Below, one piece after another: positions 40,101 to 48,383 of a DNA stretch of 64,000 nt (position 1 is its first letter; each line of letters begins with the position of its first letter). Location of the stretch: contig NZ_CP033896.1 in the NCBI RefSeq assembly GCF_003813965.1, forward strand, positions 2,108,001 through 2,172,000, written 5' to 3'. The DNA comes from Corynebacterium choanae. Its GTDB lineage: Bacteria > Actinomycetota > Actinomycetes > Mycobacteriales > Mycobacteriaceae. The position numbers were made by a program, and so were the translations under genes. The notes beneath the pieces are model-generated. The model ran no database searches. It worked only from the letters and a program-made list of their open reading frames with translations, and was not told the origin of the DNA.

Positions 40101-41525
40101 CATTTCGCGGTGAATAGCCTGCCGGCGCTTGCGGAATTCAGCGTCACTGATGGGCTGGAAATCGTTGCGCTGACCGTCCCGACGGCGTTCTACTCGTCGG
40201 CGACGCTGCGCTTCGAGGCGGGTGGATCCTTTGATCCCTAACGGTTCTTCAACCCGCCGTGGACCGCGTTCTGCTTGGGTAGATTCCCGCTGATCGTCGC
40301 TTGGTGGTGCAACCGGTGCCGGACCTGGCACAACCACCGGTGCTTTAAACAGTGGTGTCTCATAGTTAGTGTCGGCGGGAACCGGGGTCGATGCCGAAAC
40401 AACGTCTTCCAACAGTTCAGCGTGCACTTCTGCGGCGGCAGCGGCACGGATGTCGATCACTGGCGGGGCAACAAGCTCTTCGTCTTGATCGTCATCGTCG
40501 TCATGGTCGTCGTCGAATTCGTAGTCTTCATCAAGGAAGTCGTCATCGTCGAGTTCAATATCGACGTCGAGTTCCTCGTCGTCTTCCTCATCATCGTCAT
40601 CTTCGGCGTCAGCGGCCTGTGCATCCTCTGCTTGAAGGGCTTCATGCTGCGCCGATTCGGTCTGGTCGGCTACTGCTGAGGGATCATCGTCGACCAGGCT
40701 GTCTGGCTCTTGCTCGATTACAGCCGGGGTTTCGTCAAGCCGTTGTTCGAGTTCCTCTTCGATTTTGGATTCGATTTGGTGAATCTCGTTTTCAACGTTT
40801 TTCCCCACCCGATAGCGGATGACTTCCACTGTCTGGTCGCCGGTGTCGAGGGTTGGTTCCACGAGTTTGTCGAGCATCAACGCAGCTTCTGCATAGGTGA
40901 TCGACGAGACGGCTTTCTTTTCGATGCCGACCTGTGCCAACAGTGCGACGAGTTCTTTGGATACCAGTCCAAGGAGTTTCGCTAGTTGATGAACGCGCAG
41001 TTTTTCCCCAAGGGTGCTGCGATCAATCTCGCGGGCGGCAGCAATGGTTGCCTCCGATACGCCGGTGAGTTGTTGGGAGTTTTTCGCGGTTTCTTTAGAA
41101 ACTTGCACGAGATCTTCAATGACAGGATCGACTGCTTTCGCACTCTGTTCGCGGACTTTTTTGTCTGTCACGCCACGAGCCTTGGTGGTGTTCTTCTGCG
41201 CAGTCCGGGTGCGACGGCTAGTTGCAGGTTTTGCTGCGGCCTTGTTGCCTGTGGTGCTGGCTGTCGTTGACTGCTTTTTCTTCGCTGCAGCAGTTTTCGT
41301 TGCGGTTTTTTTCGCTGTTTTCTTTGCCGCTTTCTTCGGGGTTTGCTCTACAGCCTGCTGCTTGGATGCTGCCTTGTCGTTGGTGCCGCCAGCTTTGGTG
41401 GTGCGCTTACCCCGCGGGGTTGCGCTTGCCGACGTGTCACCTGTTGATGCGGTGGCAGCGTTGCTTCTCCGTCGACGAGGTTTGCTTGCGGATTGTGTAG
41501 TTGTTGGGGACTGTTGTCGCGCCAT
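37107..41525 (-). CDS. rne: Ribonuclease E/G, very long form
   Basis: 1472 residues; the RNase E of C. glutamicum is about 1000. Order: 1-160 Ala/Thr/Lys-rich disordered; 170-225 an IF2_N-like helical domain (GEKLRVHQLAKLLGLVSKEL); 260-350 acidic, with a run of Asp/Glu near 308-350; 480-600 S1 domain; 600-880 catalytic domain with IDVNTG (Asp782), VIDFIDM (Asp826, Asp829); zinc link CQHC (884-887); 905-1472 a disordered tail with repeated Arg clusters such as RRGRGRRRAAM. The endonuclease matures rRNA and degrades mRNA. AGGAGA is about 11 bases before the ATG. Confidence 0.95.
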   Translation of the reverse strand: MARQQSPTTTQSASKPRRRRSNAATASTGDTSASATPRGKRTTKAGGTNDKAASKQQAVEQTPKKAAKKTAKKTATKTAAAKKKQSTTASTTGNKAAAKPATSRRTRTAQKNTTKARGVTDKKVREQSAKAVDPVIEDLVQVSKETAKNSQQLTGVSEATIAAAREIDRSTLGEKLRVHQLAKLLGLVSKELVALLAQVGIEKKAVSSITYAEAALMLDKLVEPTLDTGDQTVEVIRYRVGKNVENEIHQIESKIEEELEQRLDETPAVIEQEPDSLVDDDPSAVADQTESAQHEALQAEDAQAADAEDDDDEEDDEELDVDIELDDDDFLDEDYEFDDDHDDDDDQDEELVAPPVIDIRAAAAAEVHAELLEDVVSASTPVPADTNYETPLFKAPVVVPGPAPVAPPSDDQRESTQAERGPRRVEEPLGIKGSTRLEAQRRRRVERRRDGQRNDFQPISDAEFRKRRQAIHREMVIRDRQRHDGRGTVTQAVVVEDGKTVEHYITTDTQNSTLGNIYLGRVQNVLPSMEAAFIDIGTGRNAVLYAGEINWRNTGLTNRNRRIENILKSGDQVLVQVAKDPVGHKGARLTTQISLAGRFLVYVPEGRSAGISRKLPESERRRLKGILKQILPDDGGAIIRTAAEGVSAEEIGNDADRLLKQWASIQEITAKEKAKKGAKPVTLYEEPPLLVKLIRDLFNEDVTKLTIDGAASHDVVTNYVSRMAPDLLDRIEQWDRHAQGGVDAFVGLDIEPQLAEALSRKVWLPSGGSLVIDYTEAMTVIDVNTGSNTGKSGNLEQTVTANNIEAAEEIVRQIRLRDIGGMIVIDFIDMVLEENQDLVLRRLAEALMHDRTRHQLGEVTSLGLVQITRKRLGGGLQESFTTECQHCAGSGRVTHDDPVLDWQRNTVFDDRKSRRKAKEDKKKRAAEQAAKSTQKPARPVGEHPAAAALHRQHTDGDSAGTLDREQNGDTAQHPPAASAASTSLESTAREDHHDGSAQSDSTSERKQAAATAHDTAATESGDDRVKTANTRSRRRRRAGRSATAQAAGAEQVDNTTDVAAATDTDPAAPADQGETTSHVPAAPSGSRGRRRRRAAMPQPASTQSGATKSDQHSAHPADNTPQDSVEAESQAGAAPQPHAGQSATPAGAKRGAKRRRARTTPGEQRAQDTVAIALDALATADREDPDEPSGRSYVPDEQYQTQQENTASKAEAAADDNGEAAYRAAVEAFERSPRRQRRVRGNSRSDVPPKRSDFISGPMGSDGIDSLDDQPAKESDTASNSDTTPGNSPAAVPTRRRSGRKRVRAGAPTVNPTSVDDTVASTTADDSDTLSTNEKKQSAQHPPAAAAAEPTPASGKPRRGRRRAVRTSAVEHQSHTQQPGKDNSTQQQQETVNTAGQAVGNRKQQTVVETSVDSAAPARRGRGRRRAAMRSTQVMHNQEKAAALSATVAQPEQPAARERNRSRSTRRSTRRK

Positions 41526-41657
41526 AGTTGTATTTGTCTCCTGAAGACAACCAGCTGCTGTTATGTTCCCCGGACCTGGGTGCCGTGCGATGGTTTTCGC
41601 GTCTGGGCAGCGGCAAGGAAGCCTATCCCCACCTGGGCTGCCGGGTGTGCACCGGTG

Positions 41658-41684
41658 ACCCGCGACCGCAATGTCGCGGGTTTT
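41658..41684 (+). terminator. Hairpin followed by TTTT upstream of rne
   Basis: ACCCGCGAC / GTCGCGGGT with loop CGCAAT, followed by TTT on the plus strand. It has no plus-strand gene; on the minus strand it lies in the presumed rne leader. Confidence 0.55.
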
Positions 41685-42408
41685 CCATCACTGGTGCGAT
41701 GCTTTTCACCGGGCAGTCTTCCTGCACATTGCGCAAGTTACAATGCTGACTTGCTCCGTGTGACCAGCAGCTTTTTCGACAGGGTTATCCCGATTCGAAA
41801 AGGGGGATGTGTGCACCTGCTCCGGCAATGATGTCCAGTTTCACAGGTCGCACCTGTTGGAACCGATCGGAGTGGGCAGCGCACTGATTTACCGTGGTAT
41901 GTGCATGGTTCCGCAAGGAACTCAGCGACCGTCGGCTGGTTGATGTGTTGCTCCACAGGAAGCCTGATGGGAAATAACAGCGTATGCAGTTGTCGATGCG
42001 TGGGTGAAACACGTTCGCGCCGCGGCGGGTGCATCTGCTTGGAAGATGGTGCACGGTCTGCCTAGCGGCGTCGCGAATGTGTGCCACGCAGTAGTTGCTT
42101 TAAAGTCTTATTCGATCTTGTATGAAGTCTGTTGTCACTGCGGGTCTCTCTTGTCGACTCGCAGGTGACAGGCGTTGAAATCGGCGACGCGTTCACTGCC
42201 GGCAATGTAGGTGCTACATCGCTATACCGTCATGGTTGCAGTGGTTCGTCGCAGGAAGCCAATGGCCTGCCCGAACCTATTGTGTCATACCTTGGCAGGA
42301 AACGTCGCAGGCGGCATCAGTTCTTCAGCAAACACCTTGTTCCGTGGGCGGCCGAAATGATTGGTTTTCCTGAGTATTGGTCGCTGTGTGGGGTGTTCCC
42401 ACATGCAA

Positions 42409-42457
42409 AACACTCCTCTTCGCTGTGGGGTGTTTCCCGCTAGCGAAAAGGAGTGTT
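42409..42457 (-). terminator. ndk terminator
   Basis: AACACTCCTCTTCGCT pairs with AGCGAAAAGGAGTGTT (one mismatch). On the minus strand it ends in TTTTGC, 41 bases after the ndk stop. Confidence 0.85.
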
Positions 42458-42497
42458 CGTTAAGTTCAAGTGCCGTAGTCAGGCTCGCGGTGGATGG

Positions 42498-42908
42498 TTA
42501 CAGGTTCGGGAACCAGATGCCAATTTCGCGAGCGGCCGATTCTTCCGAGTCGGAGCCGTGCACAATATTGGCGCTGACTTCCAAACCAAAATCGCCGCGG
42601 ATTGTCCCTGGGGTGGCTTTGCCGACCGGATCAGTGCCGCCCGCAAGCTGCCGCCATGCTTCGATAGCACGAGGACCTTCAATAACCCCAGCAATCAGCG
42701 GCGCCGAGGTGATGAAGTCGACGAGTTCACCGAAAAATGGCTTGTCTTTGTGCTCCGCATAGTGGGCTTCGGCGGTGTCTTTATCTGCCACCCGCAGATC
42801 CAGGGCGACCAGTTTCAGCCCTTTGCGTTCGATACGGGTAAGAACCTCACCGACGAGTCCACGTTCCACACCATCGGGCTTGATCAAAATAAGAGTACGT
42901 TGCGACAT
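42498..42908 (-). CDS. ndk: Nucleoside diphosphate kinase
   Basis: 136 residues from the ATG at 42908, the standard length. [18 protein letters not shown], catalytic His in NIVHGSDS. It balances nucleoside triphosphate pools. A TACGAT box 7 bases upstream and no Shine-Dalgarno indicate a leaderless start. It is separated from its usual neighbours (DUF4233, folC) by two non-conserved loci. Confidence 0.97.
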   Translation of the reverse strand: MSQRTLILIKPDGVERGLVGEVLTRIERKGLKLVALDLRVADKDTAEAHYAEHKDKPFFGELVDFITSAPLIAGVIEGPRAIEAWRQLAGGTDPVGKATPGTIRGDFGLEVSANIVHGSDSEESAAREIGIWFPNL

Positions 42909-42915
42909 GCGCACC

Positions 42916-42921
42916 ATCGTA
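42916..42921 (-). promoter_or_regulatory. -10 box for ndk (leaderless)
   Basis: Minus-strand TACGAT, 7 bases before the ndk ATG. Confidence 0.55.
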
Positions 42922-43000
42922 GCGGGTTTTCGGGCGGGGGTGCGGTACAAGGTGTGAGTTTTCTTTCCCAAGTGGGGGGATTGTTGGAGGGCTACTCGTC

Positions 43001-43006
43001 TAGGAT
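43001..43006 (+). promoter_or_regulatory. -10 box for the 603-residue membrane protein (leaderless)
   Basis: TAGGAT, 8 bases before the ATG at 43015; it diverges from the ndk promoter 80 bases away. Confidence 0.55.
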
Positions 43007-43014
43007 GGGGGGCT

Positions 43015-44826
43015 ATGCACTATTTCGCAATGCACACCCCGACAGCGATCGTCGAATTGGTGATCTCTGCTGTGGTTGCAAGCTGCCTGCTGATGGCGCC
43101 GACCTGGGTGACCATTGCGTTAGCTGCGAAAGATCGGGCTATTGCGGCGTGTCGGCGTCAGGCACAATTGGCACAGATTGCGGCTTCGAACGAGCGTCTC
43201 ACCGGTAATATTGCCCGGATTGATCGGATTATTGGGGGGTTGAGTCCGGATGCGCAGCATTTGGTGGCTGATTCCTGGACTTCTGTGCGGGCAGCAATGG
43301 TGCAAATCCTCGATCGGGTTGCTACCCCTGCCGAAGCGAGCCTGACTGATGATGCCATTGATGTGGGCTGGGCGTCACTGCTACGGTTGCCAGTGATTGA
43401 CTGGCATGTCCGCCATGTGCAAGGCATCGATGATGGTCTTACGGACGCACGGATGGAGGCGCTCGAACGCCTCCGGGAGGATATGCGGGCTGCCAGCGCC
43501 GATATTGATGTGCTTGGCGAAAAGCTGGCGGTGGTGAAGTCGAAGGCGATCTGGCTGGCCCAGGATCCTCACTGTCCGAAGTTTGTCGCCGCCTACGGCC
43601 GTATTGTGGCTGAATATGGACAGATTTTGCAGCCCTATTTAGATGACACGGTCTATTTCCCTTCCGCTCAACAGGCCACCACTAGACAGCCATCATCCCG
43701 GTTTGGGTTCTCACTGTTGCAGCTGCCGCTGATGTTACGCGGCCGCTTAAGTGAACAGGCCACAGCCACAACGATCGCCTCCCGCGCCTGGTTTCCCGGT
43801 ATTGGGATTGCCGGTGCGCGACCGTGGATCGCCTCCGGGGGCGGTGGGCTTGCCGCCGTGGAGCGGGTGAAAACCTATCGGATCACCATTGTGGTTGCTG
43901 CCCTGCTGTGGGGGTTGGTGATGTTGGCTAGTCAAGTGGTGGCGGCAATCACCTTCCCCGAGTGGGGCATTATTGGGGCGTCGACATTTGTGGTGACAGC
44001 AGTAGTGGTGTCCACTGTTGCCGCACTTGTGGCGCATCGCCGTAGTATTCGCCAGGGGTTTGCTGACACCTCCCATCGGGGCGTGGTGAATCGGGAGCTG
44101 CACGGTCGTATCCGGGATGTTGCCCTCGCCGAGATCACCCGGATTAGTCTTGTGCTCATCGATGCGGATCTTATCGCCCGGTCGCTCGGCGGTGGCGATG
44201 AACACAATCCGCTGGTGTGCCGCTGGCGGACGTTGCGTGCGATTTATGAACGGGACACTGAAGGGTTTGTGGAACTCGTTGACGAAGGTGGCGACTGGGA
44301 ACCCCGAACCATGGCCGCCTATCAGGCCGCAAGTGATATTGCGCGGGCGGAAAGCAACTTGAAAGAACTCTTTCGCTTTGTGCACGGTGATCGTGCCGTG
44401 CGGCAACGTCACCTGCAGGTGTGTGCCGCCTATCTTGCGGCGATCGCACCCGCCGGATATGCCGATCCGGCCACCAATCCCGGGCTGCGTAGCGACGACG
44501 ATGACGATGATGCGGCGATGCTCATCGCGTTGCCGCCGGGAACTCCAGTGGCCGGCGCGCCTTATCCGGCAGCCACTCCACATCCCCACCGCAACTGTGC
44601 ACCGGAGCATACACCGACATTGGCCTGCGCAACAGCGTTACTCAAAGAACTCGAACTGCTCGACATGCATCCTGATGCACATGATTTCCTTCCCCGCTTC
44701 CGCAGACTCATCACCATCCTTGCCGCGCATCATCCCGAGTTGGGAAACACCGACCCGTATGCGATTACCAGTACCCAGTGGCAGCCGGAGGATCTGCTCG
44801 CCCACGAAGCAACAATGCTGCACTAA
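43015..44826 (+). CDS. Large membrane protein of unknown function
   Basis: 603 residues, no family recognised. A membrane helix at about 9-36 ([19 protein letters not shown]) is followed by a long helical, probably coiled-coil region (about 40-215). Two more membrane helices are near 285-340 ([20 protein letters not shown] and [20 protein letters not shown]). A cytoplasmic C-terminal half follows, helical, with an Asp run near 505 ([11 protein letters not shown]) and a Pro/His-rich linker. It is divergent from ndk and convergent with the decayed hydrolase, whose stop it overlaps by three bases. It interrupts the ndk-folC neighbourhood conserved in relatives. A role in envelope or septation-type processes is only a guess. 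Confidence 0.75.
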   Translation: MHYFAMHTPTAIVELVISAVVASCLLMAPTWVTIALAAKDRAIAACRRQAQLAQIAASNERLTGNIARIDRIIGGLSPDAQHLVADSWTSVRAAMVQILDRVATPAEASLTDDAIDVGWASLLRLPVIDWHVRHVQGIDDGLTDARMEALERLREDMRAASADIDVLGEKLAVVKSKAIWLAQDPHCPKFVAAYGRIVAEYGQILQPYLDDTVYFPSAQQATTRQPSSRFGFSLLQLPLMLRGRLSEQATATTIASRAWFPGIGIAGARPWIASGGGGLAAVERVKTYRITIVVAALLWGLVMLASQVVAAITFPEWGIIGASTFVVTAVVVSTVAALVAHRRSIRQGFADTSHRGVVNRELHGRIRDVALAEITRISLVLIDADLIARSLGGGDEHNPLVCRWRTLRAIYERDTEGFVELVDEGGDWEPRTMAAYQAASDIARAESNLKELFRFVHGDRAVRQRHLQVCAAYLAAIAPAGYADPATNPGLRSDDDDDDAAMLIALPPGTPVAGAPYPAATPHPHRNCAPEHTPTLACATALLKELELLDMHPDAHDFLPRFRRLITILAAHHPELGNTDPYAITSTQWQPEDLLAHEATMLH

Positions 44827-45925
44827 CCTGCCGCCGCAGGAAGGTACACCGTAGTCCCGCCTTCGGTGGGGTTAGCAAGATGATGGGACACCAACACAAC
44901 CGTTTGCTCCTATGCCGAGGCACCCGGTCTGTCATCGCCAATGTTGCACGGATATTCGTGGCCGAGGTCGCCGAAAGTTTCCCAATCAAAGAACACCGCA
45001 TCCACCAGCACATGGCTATCACGAAGATCAGCGAATAACGCTTGGCCCTGGGGATCGCAAATGAACCAGTGCTGCCGTCAGCAATCAGTGTCGCCGGAAG
45101 CTCGCTGGCCGTGAAGTCCTTGATGGTGGTTGTCGCCACCGCTGCTCCACCCGACCAATGGTGTTCCTTCAAGACAGCCCACCCGATTGGAAATGCAAAA
45201 CAGTCAAGTTTGCTCTTGTCGCTGCTGAGCATGCGGGAAACATCTTACGGGTCGCAGTACAGCACCAGCCCGCGCAGCTGGCCGGCGCTGATAGCCACCT
45301 CCACCCCGCGGCGCTGCTCATAGTCAGCATGAGTGGCCAGCAGCACGGCCTGTGCGGCAATAAGTCCCCCGGCACTAGCGCCAAACAGATTTAGCCGCTC
45401 AAGATCATGATGGTAGTCATCTTCCACAGCAGGCAACGCGGCGGGTGCTTCTTCCACCCGCCAAACTTGACTGGGTTAGGTGATCTCCGGGGCCTTGGTA
45501 TTCGGCGCGGACGACCGTATGTCCTTCATGCGCGAGCATCACCGCATAGTGTTCACTACCCTCTTTGGTCCCGGCCACAACTGCACCACCGTGCCCCCAC
45601 ACAATGGTCGGCAACGTGCCTTCCGCCCGCTTTGGCACATCCACATCAAAGCGGTTGCGGTCATCTGCGGGAAAAATCGGTGAGGTCACGGATGATCAAC
45701 TGCCGGGAGTGGATTTCGTCAGAGTTTGCAACATTGTCAAAATCGATCGTGTCAGCAAATTGATGGCTTAGCATCCACACCGCTGGATGCGGGCTGGAAT
45801 ACCCATCTACCCCTCAACCCTGCTGCGATGGCACCTACCACAACCGATATGATCCCAAGGCGTTTCAGCAGTTGTTCAACGCTTCGCAACCATTTTCTGC
45901 CCGGTGCAATGAAGAAGATGCGCGC
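44823..45925 (-). pseudogene. Decayed alpha/beta-hydrolase (esterase) gene
   Basis: Pieces of one esterase lie collinearly in three frames on the minus strand. An N-terminal hydrophobic helix (LGIISVVVGAIAAG) is followed by IDFDNVANSDEIHSRQL. Next come the oxyanion motif IVWGHGGAVVAGTKEGSEHY, the nucleophile elbow NLFGASAGGLIAA, and the late part LFADLRDSHVLVDAVFFD with GHEYPCN. At least six lesions separate them: frameshifts near 45770, 45690, 45450 and 45055, TAA at 45245 and TAG at 44910. The 5' limit is approximate. The protein cannot be made. Confidence 0.85.
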
Positions 45926-45946
45926 TAGAGGTGAAAGAGTTTCACA

Positions 45947-46384
45947 CTAGGTGTGCTGGGTGGTGAGCAGGCCGCGGCGCATTCGCTCCACGATCACCCC
46001 TTTGAGATACCAAATATATCCCCAGACGGCGAGGAAAATCAGAGCCATAATGCCCATCGACGGATGCACGATGAGCCCACCAAGCACAGCCAACCCCTGC
46101 AACACCCAGTTAGCTGTCATCGCCCAGCGCTGCTTCAACAAAAAAGCCAGCAGCACCATCGCCACCCCAATAACAGTGACATAGCCTGCCCGCAGCGGCG
46201 ACCAATACAACCCCTGGTCGATTCGTCCGATGACAGTGAGCACGAGCAGCAAGCTGATCGCCTCCATCACCAGCGTGCCCGCCATCACCCCGCGCAGCCC
46301 TTTCATCGGGTCTTTCACCGGGGCGTGCCCGGGTCCTAACGGACCTACGCCATCGCGATGGGATCCTGCTGATGCTGTGTTCAT
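45947..46384 (-). CDS. DUF4233-type membrane protein
   Basis: 145 residues from the ATG at 46384. Four predicted membrane helices (GVMAGTLVMEAISLLLVL; VTVIGVAMVLLAFLLK; WVLQGLAVLGGLIVHPSMG; LIFLAVWGYIWYLKG). It has the place and pattern of the small membrane protein between folC and ndk in mycobacteria (Rv2446c). Function is unknown. An upstream in-frame start would add 34 unlike residues. It lies about 145 bases past folC on the same strand. Confidence 0.8.
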   Translation of the reverse strand: MNTASAGSHRDGVGPLGPGHAPVKDPMKGLRGVMAGTLVMEAISLLLVLTVIGRIDQGLYWSPLRAGYVTVIGVAMVLLAFLLKQRWAMTANWVLQGLAVLGGLIVHPSMGIMALIFLAVWGYIWYLKGVIVERMRRGLLTTQHT

Positions 46385-46529
46385 GCTGCTCAAAACGCAA
46401 CCTTTCAAGCTGTGCTGAAAATTCGGTGCCAACCTGGCGACGCCCTCCCCCATGTGCCCACTTGTGAGCAGACACTGCGATACCAAAACAGATGGGGGAA
46501 GTACCTACGCCGCCAACATATTCGGCGGA

Positions 46530-48383
46530 TTAATTTGGAGCCTTGTGGAATAGCTGCCGGGCAGCCCCCGCAGTCACCACCGATCCGGTAATGATCACTC
46601 CAGAGCCGCTGATTTTCCCATCATCGTCAAACTCTTCGGAACGAGCAACCGCCACATCGACCGCGTTGAACAGATCCGGTGCGCTAAACACCCGATCCTC
46701 CCCGAAAATAGTGCGTGCTTTCGCGGCAAGCTCCTCGACGGGCAACGCCCGCGGGGAGCTAGTCGCGGTCACCACAATCTCGTCGACAACCGGCTCTAAG
46801 GCAAGCAGGATCCCGTCGGCATCCTTGTCTCCAAGAACCCCGACCACTGCAACAAGACGCCGGAATTCAAAATCTTCCGCCAACGCCCGGGCCAAAGCCT
46901 GCGCCCCATGCGGATTATGGGCACTGTCACATAACACTGTGGGTTCGGCGCGCAGCCGCTCTAAACGTCCCGGGGAAGTTACCTGCGCAAACCCGGCACG
47001 AACAGTCTCCACATCAAGTTGTCGACCAGGACCTGCCCCGAAAAACGCTTCCACTGCGGCAAGTGCACACGCCGCATTGTGGGCTTGGTGACGTCCCGCC
47101 AAAGGCAAGAAAATCTCGTCATATTCGCCGCTTAATCCGCGCAGTGTTAACTGTTGACCACCAACTGCCAACCGGGATTCCACTACCGAAAACTCTTGCC
47201 CAAACCGGGCAACCGCATTGTCGGTGGCAACCGCCTGCGCCAAAATCACTGCCATTGCCGCATCAGTTTGCTCCCCAACAATGACCACACTATCCCGCGG
47301 GGCAAGCACATCATCGTCGGCAACCCGACGCGGCTTAATGATGCCGGCTTTCTCCGCGGCGATCTGTTCAATCGTGTCACCCAGATAATCCGTGTGATCG
47401 ATACCAATCGGCATAATGACCTGCACATCAGAATTCAACACATTAGTTGCATCCCAACTGCCGCCAAGCCCAACTTCAACGACGCCGATCTCTGCGGGCG
47501 CATCAGCAAACGCTGAAAACGCCAACCCGACAAGCACTTCGAATTTCGACATCCGCGGCCCGCCGCTGGCAACCGACTCCCGATCGACCATTTCCACAAA
47601 CGGCAGCATTTCTTCATACAACCGCACATAGTCCCGGGCGGCGATCGGCTGTCCGTCGATCGCTATCCGTTCCGTGACCCGTTGCAAATGCGGCGACGTT
47701 GTCCGTCCAGTGCGGCGATGAAATGCTCGCAGCAGCGATTCAATCATCCGCACCGTCGAAGTTTTCCCGTTGGTGCCCGCCACATGGATGGAATCAAACG
47801 CATCCTGCGGCGACCCCAACAGGTCACACAATTGCTCAATCCGATCCAATGATGGCGCAATCTGGGTTTCCCCCCAGCGGGTGTCGAGTTCCGCCTCAAT
47901 CGCAGCAAGACGAGCAAGCTCTTCTGGTGTATCCCCGCTCCCGTCACCGCCATCACTGTCTGATTTACCCCGCTCACCGGGAATAATCGGCAATTCCAGC
48001 CCCGCATCGGTGACCAGGAGTTGCGCTAATTCGCTTCGCGCAGGATCTGCTGCCAAGGCAGCCATCTCCGCGGCATCATCTAACTCGTCAGCCGCAAAAG
48101 AGTCATCCGCCACCAACTCTGCACCGTCAGCCTCGGCGTCCGCACCCGCGGCTAAGCGCTGGGCGAGCACATCGAGCGGGGACGGCTCCCCGGCCACCTC
48201 ATCCAGTTGTGGATCGCCATGGTCTGCCGCAAGCTCCCGGGCAAGCTGCAACGCCTCTTGCTCATTGTCGAAGTCGCCGACAAGTTCCCGCAGCAGCGCC
48301 TGCTCTTCCCGCACCGCAGCTTCATCAACCGAAGGTGCCTCATCGTCAAAACCCGAAGCGGACGGGTTTTCAGCATTACTCAT
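46530..48383 (-). CDS. folC: Folylpolyglutamate/dihydrofolate synthase with long acidic N-terminal extension
   Basis: 617 residues. The Mur-ligase-type core starts near residue 150: P-loop [10 protein letters not shown] (201-210), [15 protein letters not shown], and [23 protein letters not shown]. It adds glutamate to folates. The first ~150 residues are an acidic, Ala-rich helical extension that is not part of the enzyme fold. The start ATG overlaps the valS stop by four bases, so valS-folC is an operon, as in mycobacteria. Confidence 0.94.
   Translation of the reverse strand: MSNAENPSASGFDDEAPSVDEAAVREEQALLRELVGDFDNEQEALQLARELAADHGDPQLDEVAGEPSPLDVLAQRLAAGADAEADGAELVADDSFAADELDDAAEMAALAADPARSELAQLLVTDAGLELPIIPGERGKSDSDGGDGSGDTPEELARLAAIEAELDTRWGETQIAPSLDRIEQLCDLLGSPQDAFDSIHVAGTNGKTSTVRMIESLLRAFHRRTGRTTSPHLQRVTERIAIDGQPIAARDYVRLYEEMLPFVEMVDRESVASGGPRMSKFEVLVGLAFSAFADAPAEIGVVEVGLGGSWDATNVLNSDVQVIMPIGIDHTDYLGDTIEQIAAEKAGIIKPRRVADDDVLAPRDSVVIVGEQTDAAMAVILAQAVATDNAVARFGQEFSVVESRLAVGGQQLTLRGLSGEYDEIFLPLAGRHQAHNAACALAAVEAFFGAGPGRQLDVETVRAGFAQVTSPGRLERLRAEPTVLCDSAHNPHGAQALARALAEDFEFRRLVAVVGVLGDKDADGILLALEPVVDEIVVTATSSPRALPVEELAAKARTIFGEDRVFSAPDLFNAVDVAVARSEEFDDDGKISGSGVIITGSVVTAGAARQLFHKAPN

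Larger units (their letters stand above)
41526..42497. other. Long rne upstream region
   Basis: About 970 bases between ndk and rne, with a hairpin at 41658-41684 and the ndk terminator at 42409-42457. No gene is seen. A long rne leader could serve RNase E autoregulation, known in other bacteria but not shown here. Confidence 0.45.

Noticed and set aside
41014..41544. Open frame on the plus strand opposite the start of rne
   Set aside because: Shadow of the repetitive Lys/Ala-rich rne N-terminus; composition is a direct consequence of the other strand.
43747..44610. 287-codon minus-strand frame inside the 603-residue gene
   Set aside because: The plus-strand frame covers the whole locus with membrane helices and a promoter; the minus frame is a His/Arg/Gly-rich shadow.
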